From: JAFGVL01 sp964546015
GTDB lineage: Bacteria > Bacteroidota > Bacteroidia > Bacteroidales > Paludibacteraceae
Direction: 5' to 3'
Assembly (NCBI GenBank): GCA_964546015.1
Contig: CAZJHO010000003.1
Location: 186,001-250,000 of the forward strand
DNA: 64,000 nucleotides
Below the pieces are notes generated by a model that worked only from the letters and a program-made list of their open reading frames with translations, made no database searches and was not told where the DNA came from. The position numbers were made by a program, and so were the translations under genes. This document shows positions 45,341 through 54,512 of this stretch, in pieces. The first letter of the stretch is position 1; the number at the start of each line of letters is the position of its first letter.

Positions 45341-46726
45341 TTATATTTCAAGTTCCCTTTCTTTTCCACCAAAGCGATTTTTACCCATTTTGGCAATCAT
45401 ATCCGAAACCTCAATAACTGCGTCCGCATTATGCTCAAATGCTTGTGAGCCGCGATAATTTCCTGCTTTTGTACATTGTAAAATCCACACATACGCTTTA
45501 TTATTAGGCAAGTTCTCCAAATCTGTCGGCTCTAATGCAAGGGTATTGATACTGTCAATAAAAACTACATCGAATTTCGACAGGTCTTTCGGCAATTTAT
45601 CATTGAGGTAAAGATTAGGGGTTGCAGCGTTGAGCCGCTCAACCTTTTCGCGCAATGTATGACCGAGTTTTTCCTCTCCTGCAACATACAACACACGCAA
45701 ACCTACATTACTTGCAAGGTAGTGGGCAAACTTAATCGCAACAGTTGATTTTCCTCCACCTGCTTTACCGTAAATCATAATCTTGAAATTGCGATTAGGC
45801 TTTCCTATAAAATTCGCCCATTTCCCTGTAAACGGAAGTGTATCGAATGTTGCACCAAGAAACTGCGTACTTTGTACACTTGTGCCAGACTTTGGTGTTT
45901 CAAACTCAATGCCTGCTAAACCGTACAGTCCCGATAATGTTTGTGCATCAATTTCGAGTGTGTTGGTTTCTCCTGCGATATAATCATCAAGCGACTTCAT
46001 TATTTCAGTAGGATACACATCGCTTTTTGAAATTCTCTCGCGTAATGCTTTGGCTTTTTCTTTCATTCCTTCTTTCCCTTGTATAGAAATAAATGCCTTT
46101 ATAAAAGCAATTTCAGGACTAACTTTTTGACTTTTGGCAATTTCTTTATACTTTTCGGCAATTTCAATAATCGCGTTTCCGTCTTTACTATCAACGATTT
46201 TAATGAGGTTGCTCTGAATTTTCATAATCTCGTCTGCGTATGGCGATGTTTTGCGGATAACTTTTTCCACGATTGCCTTTTGCAACGAATTGAGTATGCG
46301 TAATGCCTTTTCTTGCTGTGTTTTTACCATTTTGCCGTCAAGCCCGCAAAAGCGTTTGATAAACCCAACTTCAGGTAGTATTTTTTCTACTCGTTGGGCA
46401 TTATCCTCTTTGCTTTCTTTCTGCAAGGATTTTTTCACTTGCTCTTTTCGTTTTTCTTTTTGTTGCCTTTCCTTTTTCAAGGCTTTTTTAATGACTTTTT
46501 TGTCTGTGGGTGTCAATTCTTCTTCTTCGCTGATTTCCGTTTCTTTTGAGCCATAACGCTGATTAAGTTGTAAAACGAACATATCAATACCACGTTTAAC
46601 GACTTCCGAATTATTATAATCTTCGGGCTTTGTCTTGTTCATTAATTCAAAACGTTTCAAAAGGTCGCTGTCCGTTATTCCTGCTTTCGGAAACTCCGTC
46701 CGAAAATTCTTTACTGTAAATGTCAT
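45341..46726 (-). CDS. RecA/RadA-fold ATPase with long charged N-terminal region
   Basis: The 461-residue protein has a first ~300 residues that are Lys/Glu-rich and helical, with no domain I recognise. The ATPase core begins about residue 318: Walker A IYGKAGGGKSTVAIKF, then LRVLYVAGEEKLGHTLREKV, which resembles RadA/Sms and Sak4-type proteins, and Walker B FDVVFIDSINTLAL (about 387). It ends in QAFEHNADAVIEVSDM, also RadA-like. A role in recombination or replication of the element is likely. Walker motifs of packaging ATPases are arranged differently, so I do not call it one. It is the last gene of the operon. Confidence 0.8.
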   Translation of the reverse strand: MTFTVKNFRTEFPKAGITDSDLLKRFELMNKTKPEDYNNSEVVKRGIDMFVLQLNQRYGSKETEISEEEELTPTDKKVIKKALKKERQQKEKRKEQVKKSLQKESKEDNAQRVEKILPEVGFIKRFCGLDGKMVKTQQEKALRILNSLQKAIVEKVIRKTSPYADEIMKIQSNLIKIVDSKDGNAIIEIAEKYKEIAKSQKVSPEIAFIKAFISIQGKEGMKEKAKALRERISKSDVYPTEIMKSLDDYIAGETNTLEIDAQTLSGLYGLAGIEFETPKSGTSVQSTQFLGATFDTLPFTGKWANFIGKPNRNFKIMIYGKAGGGKSTVAIKFAHYLASNVGLRVLYVAGEEKLGHTLREKVERLNAATPNLYLNDKLPKDLSKFDVVFIDSINTLALEPTDLENLPNNKAYVWILQCTKAGNYRGSQAFEHNADAVIEVSDMIAKMGKNRFGGKERELEI

Positions 46727-46745
46727 AACTGTATATTTTAATTGT

Positions 46746-49700
46746 TTATAATCCTGCTACACTTTTATATGCACCCATTTCCAACTCCATTTCCATAATG
46801 GCGATTTCCATTTCCATTTCGAGTTCCAATAAACGCAAACGGTTATTATCGTTCTTTTTTGGTGTTACAGGTTTCGATGATAATTTCGGGATATTGTTTT
46901 CGTCCCAAGATAATTTTTTCCAATTACTCCCCGACTTTCCACTGTTGTCGGCAAGTTCCTGTTGCAGTTCTTCGGCAGGTGTACCTGTGATAACTACATT
47001 TACGCCCAACGACTGCAATTCGTCAATAACGTGCGGCATATCAGCCTTTTCAAATTCTGCCTGCCAATTTCTGCGGGAAAGTGTAAAGCCATAATCGCTG
47101 TCGGCAAGCTCCATGAGGTGCGGGTTTTGGATTAGCCATTCAAACTCGCTTTTGCTGCCGCTATTGGTAACAAGTTGAAACGTATCGCCGTAATATTTTT
47201 TTGCGATATAGAAATTGCCCGAACATTGGTAAAGACTGTTGGGCGGTAGATTGAGAATGTGTTTTTTTGCCTTTTCTATCGGCACGCTAACTTTTGCTTC
47301 TATGCGGGTGTTGGTTTCGGTCAGTTTTTCGGATACATCGCTGCGTAATAAAATCCCTTTTTCGACCTTGCCGTTTTTTCGGGTAAAAGATACAAGTTTG
47401 CCACCTTTGGCATACTCATCGCGGTCGAATGCCTGTAAAATATTGCCTGTGATGATGACGCGCTTTTCTCGGTTGGCACTACGTTTGGCTGTGTATTCTT
47501 CCCATTTTTCTATCAAATCGTTTTTGAAACTCCAGCGTGCCGCACTTCTAATACTTTGTAATGCCATTCGTTGGTCGTTGGCAAAGTTCAGTTTGAAATA
47601 CCGTGTGCTATCGCTTACGGCAAATTCCACGAACATATTACTCGGTGCGTATGGATTTTTACTTTTGGGATTGATATTCACGCCCAAACATACGCAAGGC
47701 AATGTCATATCCTGCCGCTCTCCCCATGCAAAATTCCAAACGCTGCCTGCGGTAAATGCTTCAATAAGCGGGTTAATGCTTGTAAACTGATTGTTGAGTT
47801 TATCCTGTTCCCGCTGTTTATCTGCTATGCGGCTTTCTTCTATTTCAATTTTACGGTCTTCCGTATATTTGTGCGTATCTGCGGCTTCCTTAAATCCTTT
47901 TTCATTGGGAATGTTCTCTATGGCTTTGTTCCATTTGGCTTCGATAATCGTTTTCCGTTTTTCGTATGCACCGAGCATGGATTGTTTGTAATCGGCTGCA
48001 ATTTTCTGATTGTCGGTTTTACTTTGTGCTTCTTTTATTTTTTCGTCCAATTCCTTTTTGGCAAATGGTTTTTTGAGAACATTTATCATGCAGGTTTCTT
48101 CAAAAGTAGGCGCGGAAAACACGCTTTTCCCTGCACCTTTTGCGGAAATGGTAGCTGTCTTGTTAATGGTTTCCGCTTCTAAATTCATTGTTTCCATTTC
48201 GAGGTCATACGTTCCCTCCTGTATTTTAAAGTCAATGAAATTGCGGTAGCTTTCGAGCATTATCTCGTAAAATTCTTCCTGTTCTTTGGTGGTAAGCAAT
48301 GCAACGCGCCCTGTTATCTTACTGATTGCACCCTCTTTGACAACTGATTTTTCGTCATCAGCTTTGATTTTGAGCGGGTCGCCGAGTGCGGTATTAAAGT
48401 CTTCGTTTTCTTTGAGATAATTGATTACTACTTCATCGCCGTATTTATTCAAAAAATCGTCATAATCGACCACGTTTTTACTTTGCTTTTGGTTGCTCGT
48501 AGTGTTTGCGTCAAGCGATTTGAGTTTCTTTTGTAACATCATCATAAAACGCTTTTCGGCGGGAATGGCGCTTGTAATATATTCGTAGATTGGTGGGTAA
48601 ATCTGCCCTGTGCGGTCAATTCTGCCACGCTTTTGTACTTCGGTGGAAATGTTGAGTTCGGGCTGTGCGATAATCATTACACGCTGTTTTACACGGTCGG
48701 GCTTTACGCTCGCTGTTGGAATGGCGTGCGCACTTGCGCCTGTGGATCCACTCGTGTTGATAAAAAGCACATCAACCTCATTGTTCTGAAAACGGCGGTA
48801 TGCGTCTGCGATATTTTCCTTTCTACGGCTTGCAATGGTGGCTTTGCTTAAATCCTTTGAAAAATTGAGTTGGAATTTCCGTCCTGTAACTTCCGACACT
48901 TCAAATCCCGCTTCGTCGATAACGTGTTTCATCAGGTCAATCGGCGAAATGGTTATGCCCGAAGTATTTTTGCGGATTTTAGAAACAAGGTATTTGTAGA
49001 ATTTCGTACCCTCTTCGCCGATTTCGTCAAAATCAATCATGCGGTAACTGCTGCCGCCTGCATCGTCTTTTTCGGTAATTCGGCGGGTGCTGTCAAGTCC
49101 GCTCAACAACGAAACCGAATAATCCGGATTAATTGTGTCGCCCTCGTTTGCACCGAGATTATTTAACATTTCTTCCATTGTATTGGCAAAGGCAATAACA
49201 ACCTTTTTACCGTTCTGTAAGTTCCAAACGGCGCGGTTAGCTACCTCTTTGGCTTTAATAGAAAACAATAATTGATTGACAATTTGAAAGGTTTTGCTTG
49301 CAAAATCTTGATTATCCACACCCAAACTTTCCGTTCCTTTGCGTTGCTCAATATTGATATTGGCAGCTGCGTTGATTTTATTAAGGCTATCAACAATGGG
49401 CGCAATATAATCCGTTTGAAACTTAATAATGTCGCGCATTAATTCCGTAACGCTGTCAAGGGCAATCTTATGCTGTTTTTCTACATCGTTTATCTCAAAC
49501 TTTGCTTTTCCCGCTTTGTCGAGTGTAATATAATTGACGGTAATTTGGTCTTTGGATTTCTCACGCCGCACCATTTGCCCCTCTTTTACAACATTACTAC
49601 TTAAAACTTCCTGCAACGCTACGCCGCCTTTGGTAATGGCTTCGACCATTTTATCAAGTGGCAGACTTGCCTCGCCGATACAGGTTTTAATACAGTAAAT

Positions 49701-50747
49701 TGGCATATTGTCGGGGCGTTTGGCAAAGGTTGCCGATAAGAACACAACGCCTTTTACTCGATAGACTACATCAAGAAAAAATTGAGCGGTGTTCGAGCCG
49801 CCTTTTACAGTCATTGAGCCGTCTGCGCCTTTTTGTTGTTTTCCAATACTTCCGCCTGCGTTGTGGGCTTCATCAAGTACACAAACATTGTCGGCGGCCA
49901 TACGCACAAGAAATTGTTTTTTAGGTGTGAGTTCTTTATCGGAAAATTGCGAATAGGTTGCCATAATAAAGTCGTAATCGGCGGGGATTTTGCCTGTTTC
50001 GAGTGCTTTGTTGATAATCTCGGTTTGTGTTTTCGGGTCGTCAGGCTCAAAGATGATATTGCCCTGCATATCCTTGATTTTAGTTTTGCTCTCGTTGCCG
50101 TTCACAATAAAAGGGCGATAATAAGGACAACCTATATCATTCAAATCACGGTAAAAATCAGTGAACAAGTTAGGCTTTTCGGTAATGAAAATAGGTTTAT
50201 ATCCTTGTACAATGGCGTAACGTATCATTGCCGCAGCAACACGCCCTTTGCCAACGCCTGTCTGGTCGCCGATAATGAAACCTTGCTCCCTCGCTTCTAT
50301 ATTATAGATAGAAAGTGCAACAGCATCTACCTGTTCGGCAGCAAGGCGTTGTGCAAGTTCTTCAAGGCTGAATTGCAAACGCTCTGCAACAAAATTCGAC
50401 ACATCGCCAACGGCTTTTTTAAGTGAAACAAGTGCGTTGTGCATTTCTTCGCCCATGCTGTCAGGGACAACGGTGTTTAATACCTGTACTGCGGTTGCGG
50501 CAGGCGCGTAGGTCATACCCAAACCGTTAAGGGTTTGCTTGATTGGCTCTACTGTACTGATTGCTGTTGTCGTATGTTTCTTTTTTTCATTTTGCCAATC
50601 GGCGGGAAGTTTCTTTGTATTGGCTACTGAAATAAAAGTTATTTCGGTAACATTCAAATTCCTGTCGGTTTTAACTGCAGTACAGAATTGAGTACCGAGT
50701 TTGCCTTTGAATTTGAAAAATTGGTTGAGTATTTCTATTTGTTTCAT
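46746..50747 (-). CDS. Strawberry-notch-type superfamily 2 helicase
   Basis: The 1333-residue protein has Walker A GDQTGVGKGR (residues 160-169), preceded by the family-typical SIYNIEAREQGFIIGDQTG (Q-like region). Its DEAH box is VCVLDEAHNAGG (about 297), and motif VI is QKRGRIDRTGQ (about 709) after NTSGSTGASAHAIPT. The C-terminal 600 residues include the Strawberry-notch helicase C domain and end in a Glu/Met-rich helix. Such helicases, with a neighbouring or fused methyltransferase, occur in phages and plasmids, for example P1 DarB. The element's helicase is probably a DNA translocase in replication, ejection or antirestriction. Confidence 0.88.
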   Translation of the reverse strand: MKQIEILNQFFKFKGKLGTQFCTAVKTDRNLNVTEITFISVANTKKLPADWQNEKKKHTTTAISTVEPIKQTLNGLGMTYAPAATAVQVLNTVVPDSMGEEMHNALVSLKKAVGDVSNFVAERLQFSLEELAQRLAAEQVDAVALSIYNIEAREQGFIIGDQTGVGKGRVAAAMIRYAIVQGYKPIFITEKPNLFTDFYRDLNDIGCPYYRPFIVNGNESKTKIKDMQGNIIFEPDDPKTQTEIINKALETGKIPADYDFIMATYSQFSDKELTPKKQFLVRMAADNVCVLDEAHNAGGSIGKQQKGADGSMTVKGGSNTAQFFLDVVYRVKGVVFLSATFAKRPDNMPIYCIKTCIGEASLPLDKMVEAITKGGVALQEVLSSNVVKEGQMVRREKSKDQITVNYITLDKAGKAKFEINDVEKQHKIALDSVTELMRDIIKFQTDYIAPIVDSLNKINAAANINIEQRKGTESLGVDNQDFASKTFQIVNQLLFSIKAKEVANRAVWNLQNGKKVVIAFANTMEEMLNNLGANEGDTINPDYSVSLLSGLDSTRRITEKDDAGGSSYRMIDFDEIGEEGTKFYKYLVSKIRKNTSGITISPIDLMKHVIDEAGFEVSEVTGRKFQLNFSKDLSKATIASRRKENIADAYRRFQNNEVDVLFINTSGSTGASAHAIPTASVKPDRVKQRVMIIAQPELNISTEVQKRGRIDRTGQIYPPIYEYITSAIPAEKRFMMMLQKKLKSLDANTTSNQKQSKNVVDYDDFLNKYGDEVVINYLKENEDFNTALGDPLKIKADDEKSVVKEGAISKITGRVALLTTKEQEEFYEIMLESYRNFIDFKIQEGTYDLEMETMNLEAETINKTATISAKGAGKSVFSAPTFEETCMINVLKKPFAKKELDEKIKEAQSKTDNQKIAADYKQSMLGAYEKRKTIIEAKWNKAIENIPNEKGFKEAADTHKYTEDRKIEIEESRIADKQREQDKLNNQFTSINPLIEAFTAGSVWNFAWGERQDMTLPCVCLGVNINPKSKNPYAPSNMFVEFAVSDSTRYFKLNFANDQRMALQSIRSAARWSFKNDLIEKWEEYTAKRSANREKRVIITGNILQAFDRDEYAKGGKLVSFTRKNGKVEKGILLRSDVSEKLTETNTRIEAKVSVPIEKAKKHILNLPPNSLYQCSGNFYIAKKYYGDTFQLVTNSGSKSEFEWLIQNPHLMELADSDYGFTLSRRNWQAEFEKADMPHVIDELQSLGVNVVITGTPAEELQQELADNSGKSGSNWKKLSWDENNIPKLSSKPVTPKKNDNNRLRLLELEMEMEIAIMEMELEMGAYKSVAGL

Positions 50748-50753
50748 TGTGGT

Positions 50754-51113
50754 TTATTTCAAAAGTTTGAGAAACCCATTCAGCATTTCTTTTTTTTCGG
50801 GGAAAAGATTTCCCAATACGGCGGCAAACATACTAACGGTTGGGATAGCCGCCGCTCTGCGTACCAATTCGTAATATTCGGGTTTTGTGATACGCAGGAT
50901 TTCGAGTATTGCTTTTGTCAGTTCTGTTGCTTCGCGGCTGTTGATTGGTACTTTGGTTTGCAATTCGCGCAATCGTTCCTCGTATGCTGTCTGCATTTGT
51001 TGGAACGCGGTACTACTACCACCCTGTTTGTCGGGGTGGAGTTCTTTTGCTAATTCGCGGTAGCGGGTTTTGCAGTCGGCGGCGGTATGGCAGTTGGTAA
51101 AATACATAATCAT
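50754..51113 (-). CDS. J-domain (DnaJ-like) small protein
   Basis: The 119-residue protein has an N-terminal J-domain (residues about 1-55) with KTRYRELAKELHPDKQGG, including the HPD triad that stimulates Hsp70 ATPase. There is no Gly/Phe or zinc domain. Helical C-terminal half. A virus-encoded J-protein would recruit host DnaK, perhaps to remodel the helicase encoded 6 bases downstream, or virion assembly (inference). The start overlaps the upstream stop by 4 bases (ATGA), indicating translational coupling. Confidence 0.88.
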   Translation of the reverse strand: MIMYFTNCHTAADCKTRYRELAKELHPDKQGGSSTAFQQMQTAYEERLRELQTKVPINSREATELTKAILEILRITKPEYYELVRRAAAIPTVSMFAAVLGNLFPEKKEMLNGFLKLLK

Positions 51114-51706
51114 TCAAAATTTAGATAGCCATATCCCTCGCCATTGACAACAAGATAAATCCTTTTCTGCTTTAACGATTTGGGTATTTTCTTCTTGATT
51201 TTTTCCAAATCTTCTTTTGCTTGAAATGCAAAAGTTCGGAAGTGCAACATATATTCGCCATCTGACAAATCGGATTTTACCAATTCGCCGAAACTGTATC
51301 TGTCATTGATTATGATTTTGCTGTCTTTGTAAAAATGTGTAACTTTTTTCTTATTCAAACTACCGCTTAAACTTTTATTTGTAGCGGGCTTGCGTTTTGC
51401 TGTCGTTTTTGTTTCCCGCAAAACATACACAGTGCCTTTTTTTACGGTTTTTACCTTTTTCCCATTGTGCATAATACCATAAGGCATATTATTTTGTATA
51501 TCAATCTCTGAAAAGTCATTTGCGTTTTTCAAAAAATAAAATTTCAACGCGTCTTTAGGCGAGGACAAATAATAAAAGCCTGTTTTTTTGAATGTTTCGT
51601 TATCTTTCTGTTTACCCGTTTTTGTTACCAATTTCTTTTTTTTAGATGTCTTTGCCTTTGCTGCGCGGGCTTTTTCTAATGCTTCGAGTTGTTTTTTTGT
51701 TGCCAT
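51110..51706 (-). CDS. Basic protein of unknown function
   Basis: The 198-residue protein has a very Lys-rich N-terminus (residues 1-35, ARAAKAKTSKKKKLVTK), and a second Lys/Arg/Thr-rich linker near 105-125 separates two mixed alpha/beta stretches. The last, KRIYLVVNGEGYGYLNFE, ends in strands. I see no known motif. The charge suggests nucleic acid binding. It lies between the methyltransferase and J-protein genes, 20 bases after the former. Confidence 0.65.
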   Translation of the reverse strand: MATKKQLEALEKARAAKAKTSKKKKLVTKTGKQKDNETFKKTGFYYLSSPKDALKFYFLKNANDFSEIDIQNNMPYGIMHNGKKVKTVKKGTVYVLRETKTTAKRKPATNKSLSGSLNKKKVTHFYKDSKIIINDRYSFGELVKSDLSDGEYMLHFRTFAFQAKEDLEKIKKKIPKSLKQKRIYLVVNGEGYGYLNFE

Positions 51707-51726
51707 GATATTGAGTTGTTTTTTTG

Positions 51727-53007
51727 TTAGTGTAAATCTCTTTCTGCTTCGATTTTGTCCAATAGTTTGGATAATCTTGTGTAGTAATAATAAGGGATTT
51801 CAAGCCCGAAATTTCTTCGTTGCTTTATCCGTTCCGAAATTTCATCTGCACCTGCCCGCCAGTCGGTCAAGTCTGTACCGTTTTCAACAAAGGTGTATGC
51901 TGACAATGGTTTTGTTAAGTATTTCGGAATGCTTTTCTTTGTTCCGTTCAATCTTCCAACGCCCATTTCTTTTTCCATTTCGGCGATTGCCGTCTGCATT
52001 TGTCTTTCGAGCGTTGAAAGGCGTGTGCCTTTGTTGTCAAAATATCCTGCCATTCGTTCCCAAAGTTCATCAAAGGTGCGGACGGTACGGTCGTAGTCGG
52101 TTTTGAGTGGTGCAGTTCCGTCAGGTGTGTTCTTCCTGCCATTAATCAAAATCAAACGGATAGGGAAAGTCGTACCCTGTTTTCGGTACATTTGTCCGTC
52201 AATGTTTATCACATCATCGACATGGTAGTAGTGGTAGAGATAGGATAGAAAATAACGGTTTGCGCCATTTTCTACCCTGTCGTACTTATCCCACTCCGTA
52301 TGTCCCCCGATAATGATTGCAGCACGTCCGCTGTTTTTCATTGTGTCGAGCGCGCGGATTGACATAATATGTTCGAGTTTTTTTATGGGATAACCGCCGA
52401 TTTTTTCGGTGTCCCAACGTCCAAAGGGCGGATTGGTAACAATACCGTCAAAAACACGATTACTTTCGGCAGGAAAAGGTTTTGAGCCGTCCAGATTGTA
52501 CACTTTTATAAAGTTTCCGTATTTTGTAAGGTTTGCTCTTCGGTTGCGGTCAATTTCATTAACAACAGTATATTCGGCGAGTAGAGCAACGGTAAGTAAT
52601 CCATTTCCCGCACTCGGCTCAAAATATGCGGCTGTTAGTTTCTGACTTTTTATGTACGCTCCTGCCAAATAAGCCAACGGCAACGGCGTACTGTATTGTT
52701 GCAAAAGCACGCTGTTTGAAGTGCGGTGTGCAAAGTTTACCTGATTGTTATAGATTTCGCGGGCGGTTTGGTAGTTTTCAAAGATGTCGTTTGTCAAGCG
52801 GTTTTTCAATGCCCGCATAATGGCAACCTCGTACAGTTCCTTTATTTGAGTTTCGTCTGCATTAACGCCGTTTGCCTTTGCCAACGCAATGATTTTTTGC
52901 TTATTGAGTTTTTCGCCTGTACTGTTAATTTCAGCAATAAAACTTTCTTCAGGTGTACCATACAACCCAAATAACTGCGTACTCTTATTTTCAAAAAGTT
53001 GGCTCAT
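51727..53007 (-). CDS. DNA adenine methyltransferase-like protein (class I SAM fold)
   Basis: The protein has 426 residues from the ATG at 53007. An in-frame ATG at 53031 would overlap the upstream stop at 53012, so the shorter start is preferred. SAM motif I is AAYFEPSAGNGLLTVAL (about residue 132), followed by the catalytic motif IVTNPPFGRW (about 190; NPPF as in N6-adenine methyltransferases). No target-recognition domain or partner restriction gene is seen, so it is a solitary methyltransferase. Two genes separate it from the Strawberry-notch helicase; in DarB-like proteins these two activities are fused, suggesting a split version. Confidence 0.85.
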   Translation of the reverse strand: MSQLFENKSTQLFGLYGTPEESFIAEINSTGEKLNKQKIIALAKANGVNADETQIKELYEVAIMRALKNRLTNDIFENYQTAREIYNNQVNFAHRTSNSVLLQQYSTPLPLAYLAGAYIKSQKLTAAYFEPSAGNGLLTVALLAEYTVVNEIDRNRRANLTKYGNFIKVYNLDGSKPFPAESNRVFDGIVTNPPFGRWDTEKIGGYPIKKLEHIMSIRALDTMKNSGRAAIIIGGHTEWDKYDRVENGANRYFLSYLYHYYHVDDVINIDGQMYRKQGTTFPIRLILINGRKNTPDGTAPLKTDYDRTVRTFDELWERMAGYFDNKGTRLSTLERQMQTAIAEMEKEMGVGRLNGTKKSIPKYLTKPLSAYTFVENGTDLTDWRAGADEISERIKQRRNFGLEIPYYYYTRLSKLLDKIEAERDLH

Positions 53008-53011
53008 CGGC

Positions 53012-53293
53012 TTATTCTTCTGCGGGTGCAAATTCTGTTATCTTGTAAGTGAGAGCGGTGTGTTCGCTCCATTTTTGATTGTACAGTTTCTTACCATTGG
53101 GAAACGAAATCGTTTTCACTGTCCCTGTCTGTTTGATTTTTTTTATCAACCAAGTCGGGTCGTCTATTCCTTTGCATTTGTCAAGGCAATAGCCTACATA
53201 GGTAGTAAAAGCGTCTATCTCATCAACTTTGACAGGCTGCATAATACCCTCGCCAAAGGCAAGAAATTCGAGTATTGCGGTGTTTGTTCCCAT
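53012..53293 (-). CDS. Small protein of unknown function
   Basis: The 93-residue protein has a mixed fold with an internal TWLIKKIKQTG helix and the strand pair VKTISFPNGKKLYNQKW. No recognisable motif. It is co-directional, 5 bases from both neighbours, in the operon. Confidence 0.7.
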   Translation of the reverse strand: MGTNTAILEFLAFGEGIMQPVKVDEIDAFTTYVGYCLDKCKGIDDPTWLIKKIKQTGTVKTISFPNGKKLYNQKWSEHTALTYKITEFAPAEE

Positions 53294-53298
53294 GTGTT

Positions 53299-53904
53299 TT
53301 ATTTTTCGATGTCGATGTTTCTAACGGAGCGGATTTCCGAATATGGATTGTAGTTTTTTACGGTCGCCTGTCCGCTGTATCGTTTCCACGTCCAAAACAG
53401 AAACTTTCTTGTTTTGCTGTGTTGGACGATTAAAAGGCTGTCATGTGTTACTATTTTTGCAGTGCAGGTGTCGCCGATGGGCGGGCAAAGTGCTTCAAAT
53501 GTTATCCAATCGTCAGCATATTTATATGTTACGACTTGTATGGTATCGAATATTACGCTGTCCTTTTTGACAATCTGTACTTCGTACTGTGCCTGTGCGC
53601 TTATCTGCTGAATGGTTTTTACATCGCGGGGCTTTACGCTCATCGTTTTCAGTTCCGACATAAGTTGTGCGTTCTGCTCTTTGAGTTCGGAAACGGTAAG
53701 TGTCAGCGTTTTTACTTGTGCCGCGTTTTTACCGTCTGCGGTCTTAAAGTGCCTCACTTCGCTTGTCAGCGTTTCGATATTCGATTGCAGTCGTTTGTTT
53801 TCGTTGTTTTTAGCTATCAAACCTGCGAATAACCAAATTTTCATTACCAACGAAATGAGAGAAAACAATAAGAATATCAAAACTTTTCTGTCAAATATTT
53901 TCAT
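53299..53904 (-). CDS. Membrane-anchored coiled-coil protein
   Basis: The 201-residue protein has one N-terminal membrane helix (residues 9-28), a heptad-like coiled coil (33-85), then a beta-rich C-terminal domain with VIFDTIQVVTYKYADDWITFEALCPP. The form recalls small Bacteroides phage proteins next to lysis genes, where a spanin-like or lysis role is supposed. No lipobox is present. It overlaps the next gene (lytic transglycosylase) by 4 bases. The specific role is inferred from context only. Confidence 0.65.
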   Translation of the reverse strand: MKIFDRKVLIFLLFSLISLVMKIWLFAGLIAKNNENKRLQSNIETLTSEVRHFKTADGKNAAQVKTLTLTVSELKEQNAQLMSELKTMSVKPRDVKTIQQISAQAQYEVQIVKKDSVIFDTIQVVTYKYADDWITFEALCPPIGDTCTAKIVTHDSLLIVQHSKTRKFLFWTWKRYSGQATVKNYNPYSEIRSVRNIDIEK

Positions 53905-54497
53905 ATTACAAGCCCTTTCTTTTGTGCTATTGAAGTCATGGCGTCCCTTACTTCTTTTACTGTCAGTTTACCGTCTTTATTCGTGTCGAAAATCGGATTG
54001 GCTTTCGCAATGGTGGCTCTTGAAAGTTTGCTTGTTTCAAATACCCAATCATCAGCTTTGCCGATAGCCGCAGGAAAAAAGACGGCGAAATACACATCGA
54101 CAAAGCGTTTCATTTTGCCCGAAAACGGCGACAGGTATTTAAGCACATAATCTAACTGCTGCACATTTGTCATTGCTTTTAGCGCGGCGGTTGATGTTCC
54201 CAATCCTGTGGCGGTTGCAGGCATAAATTGGATAAGCCCTGTTGCGCCGCCATTCGGATTGACTGCCTGATGATTTATCCCGCTTTCGATGGTCATTACT
54301 GCCAAAAGCCAATTCGGATTGATGCCCAATTGTTGAGATACTAAATTTGTTTTTGATAAAAATTCTTCCGTATTCGTTTTTATGTATTTTCTATAAACTT
54401 CTGCTATCATAGTCGTTAATTTTTTTTGAAATATAAAAGCAAGCAATCCGAGTGTTGCCAAAATGCCGCCTGCTATTGATATTGTTTTGTAATCCAT
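53901..54497 (-). CDS. Membrane-anchored lytic transglycosylase with EF-hand-like loop
   Basis: The 198-residue protein has an N-terminal membrane helix (residues 6-24). An SLT-type lysozyme-fold domain follows: NPNWLLAVMTIESG with catalytic Glu about 71, then GGATGLIQFMPATA (87-91 GLIQF). The domain is compact. The C-terminus has DTNKDGKLTVKE (about 171-182), a calcium-binding EF-hand-like loop. It would cut peptidoglycan during genome entry or release; tailless membrane phages such as PRD1 carry a membrane-bound transglycosylase in the virion. Confidence 0.88.
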   Translation of the reverse strand: MDYKTISIAGGILATLGLLAFIFQKKLTTMIAEVYRKYIKTNTEEFLSKTNLVSQQLGINPNWLLAVMTIESGINHQAVNPNGGATGLIQFMPATATGLGTSTAALKAMTNVQQLDYVLKYLSPFSGKMKRFVDVYFAVFFPAAIGKADDWVFETSKLSRATIAKANPIFDTNKDGKLTVKEVRDAMTSIAQKKGLVI

Positions 54498-54512
54498 TGT
54501 GTTATTAATTAG

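Noticed and set aside
45341..46726. Genome-packaging ATPase of the virus-like element
   Set aside because: The motifs around the Walker sites match RadA/Sak4-type proteins better than FtsK/HerA or A32-like packaging ATPases.
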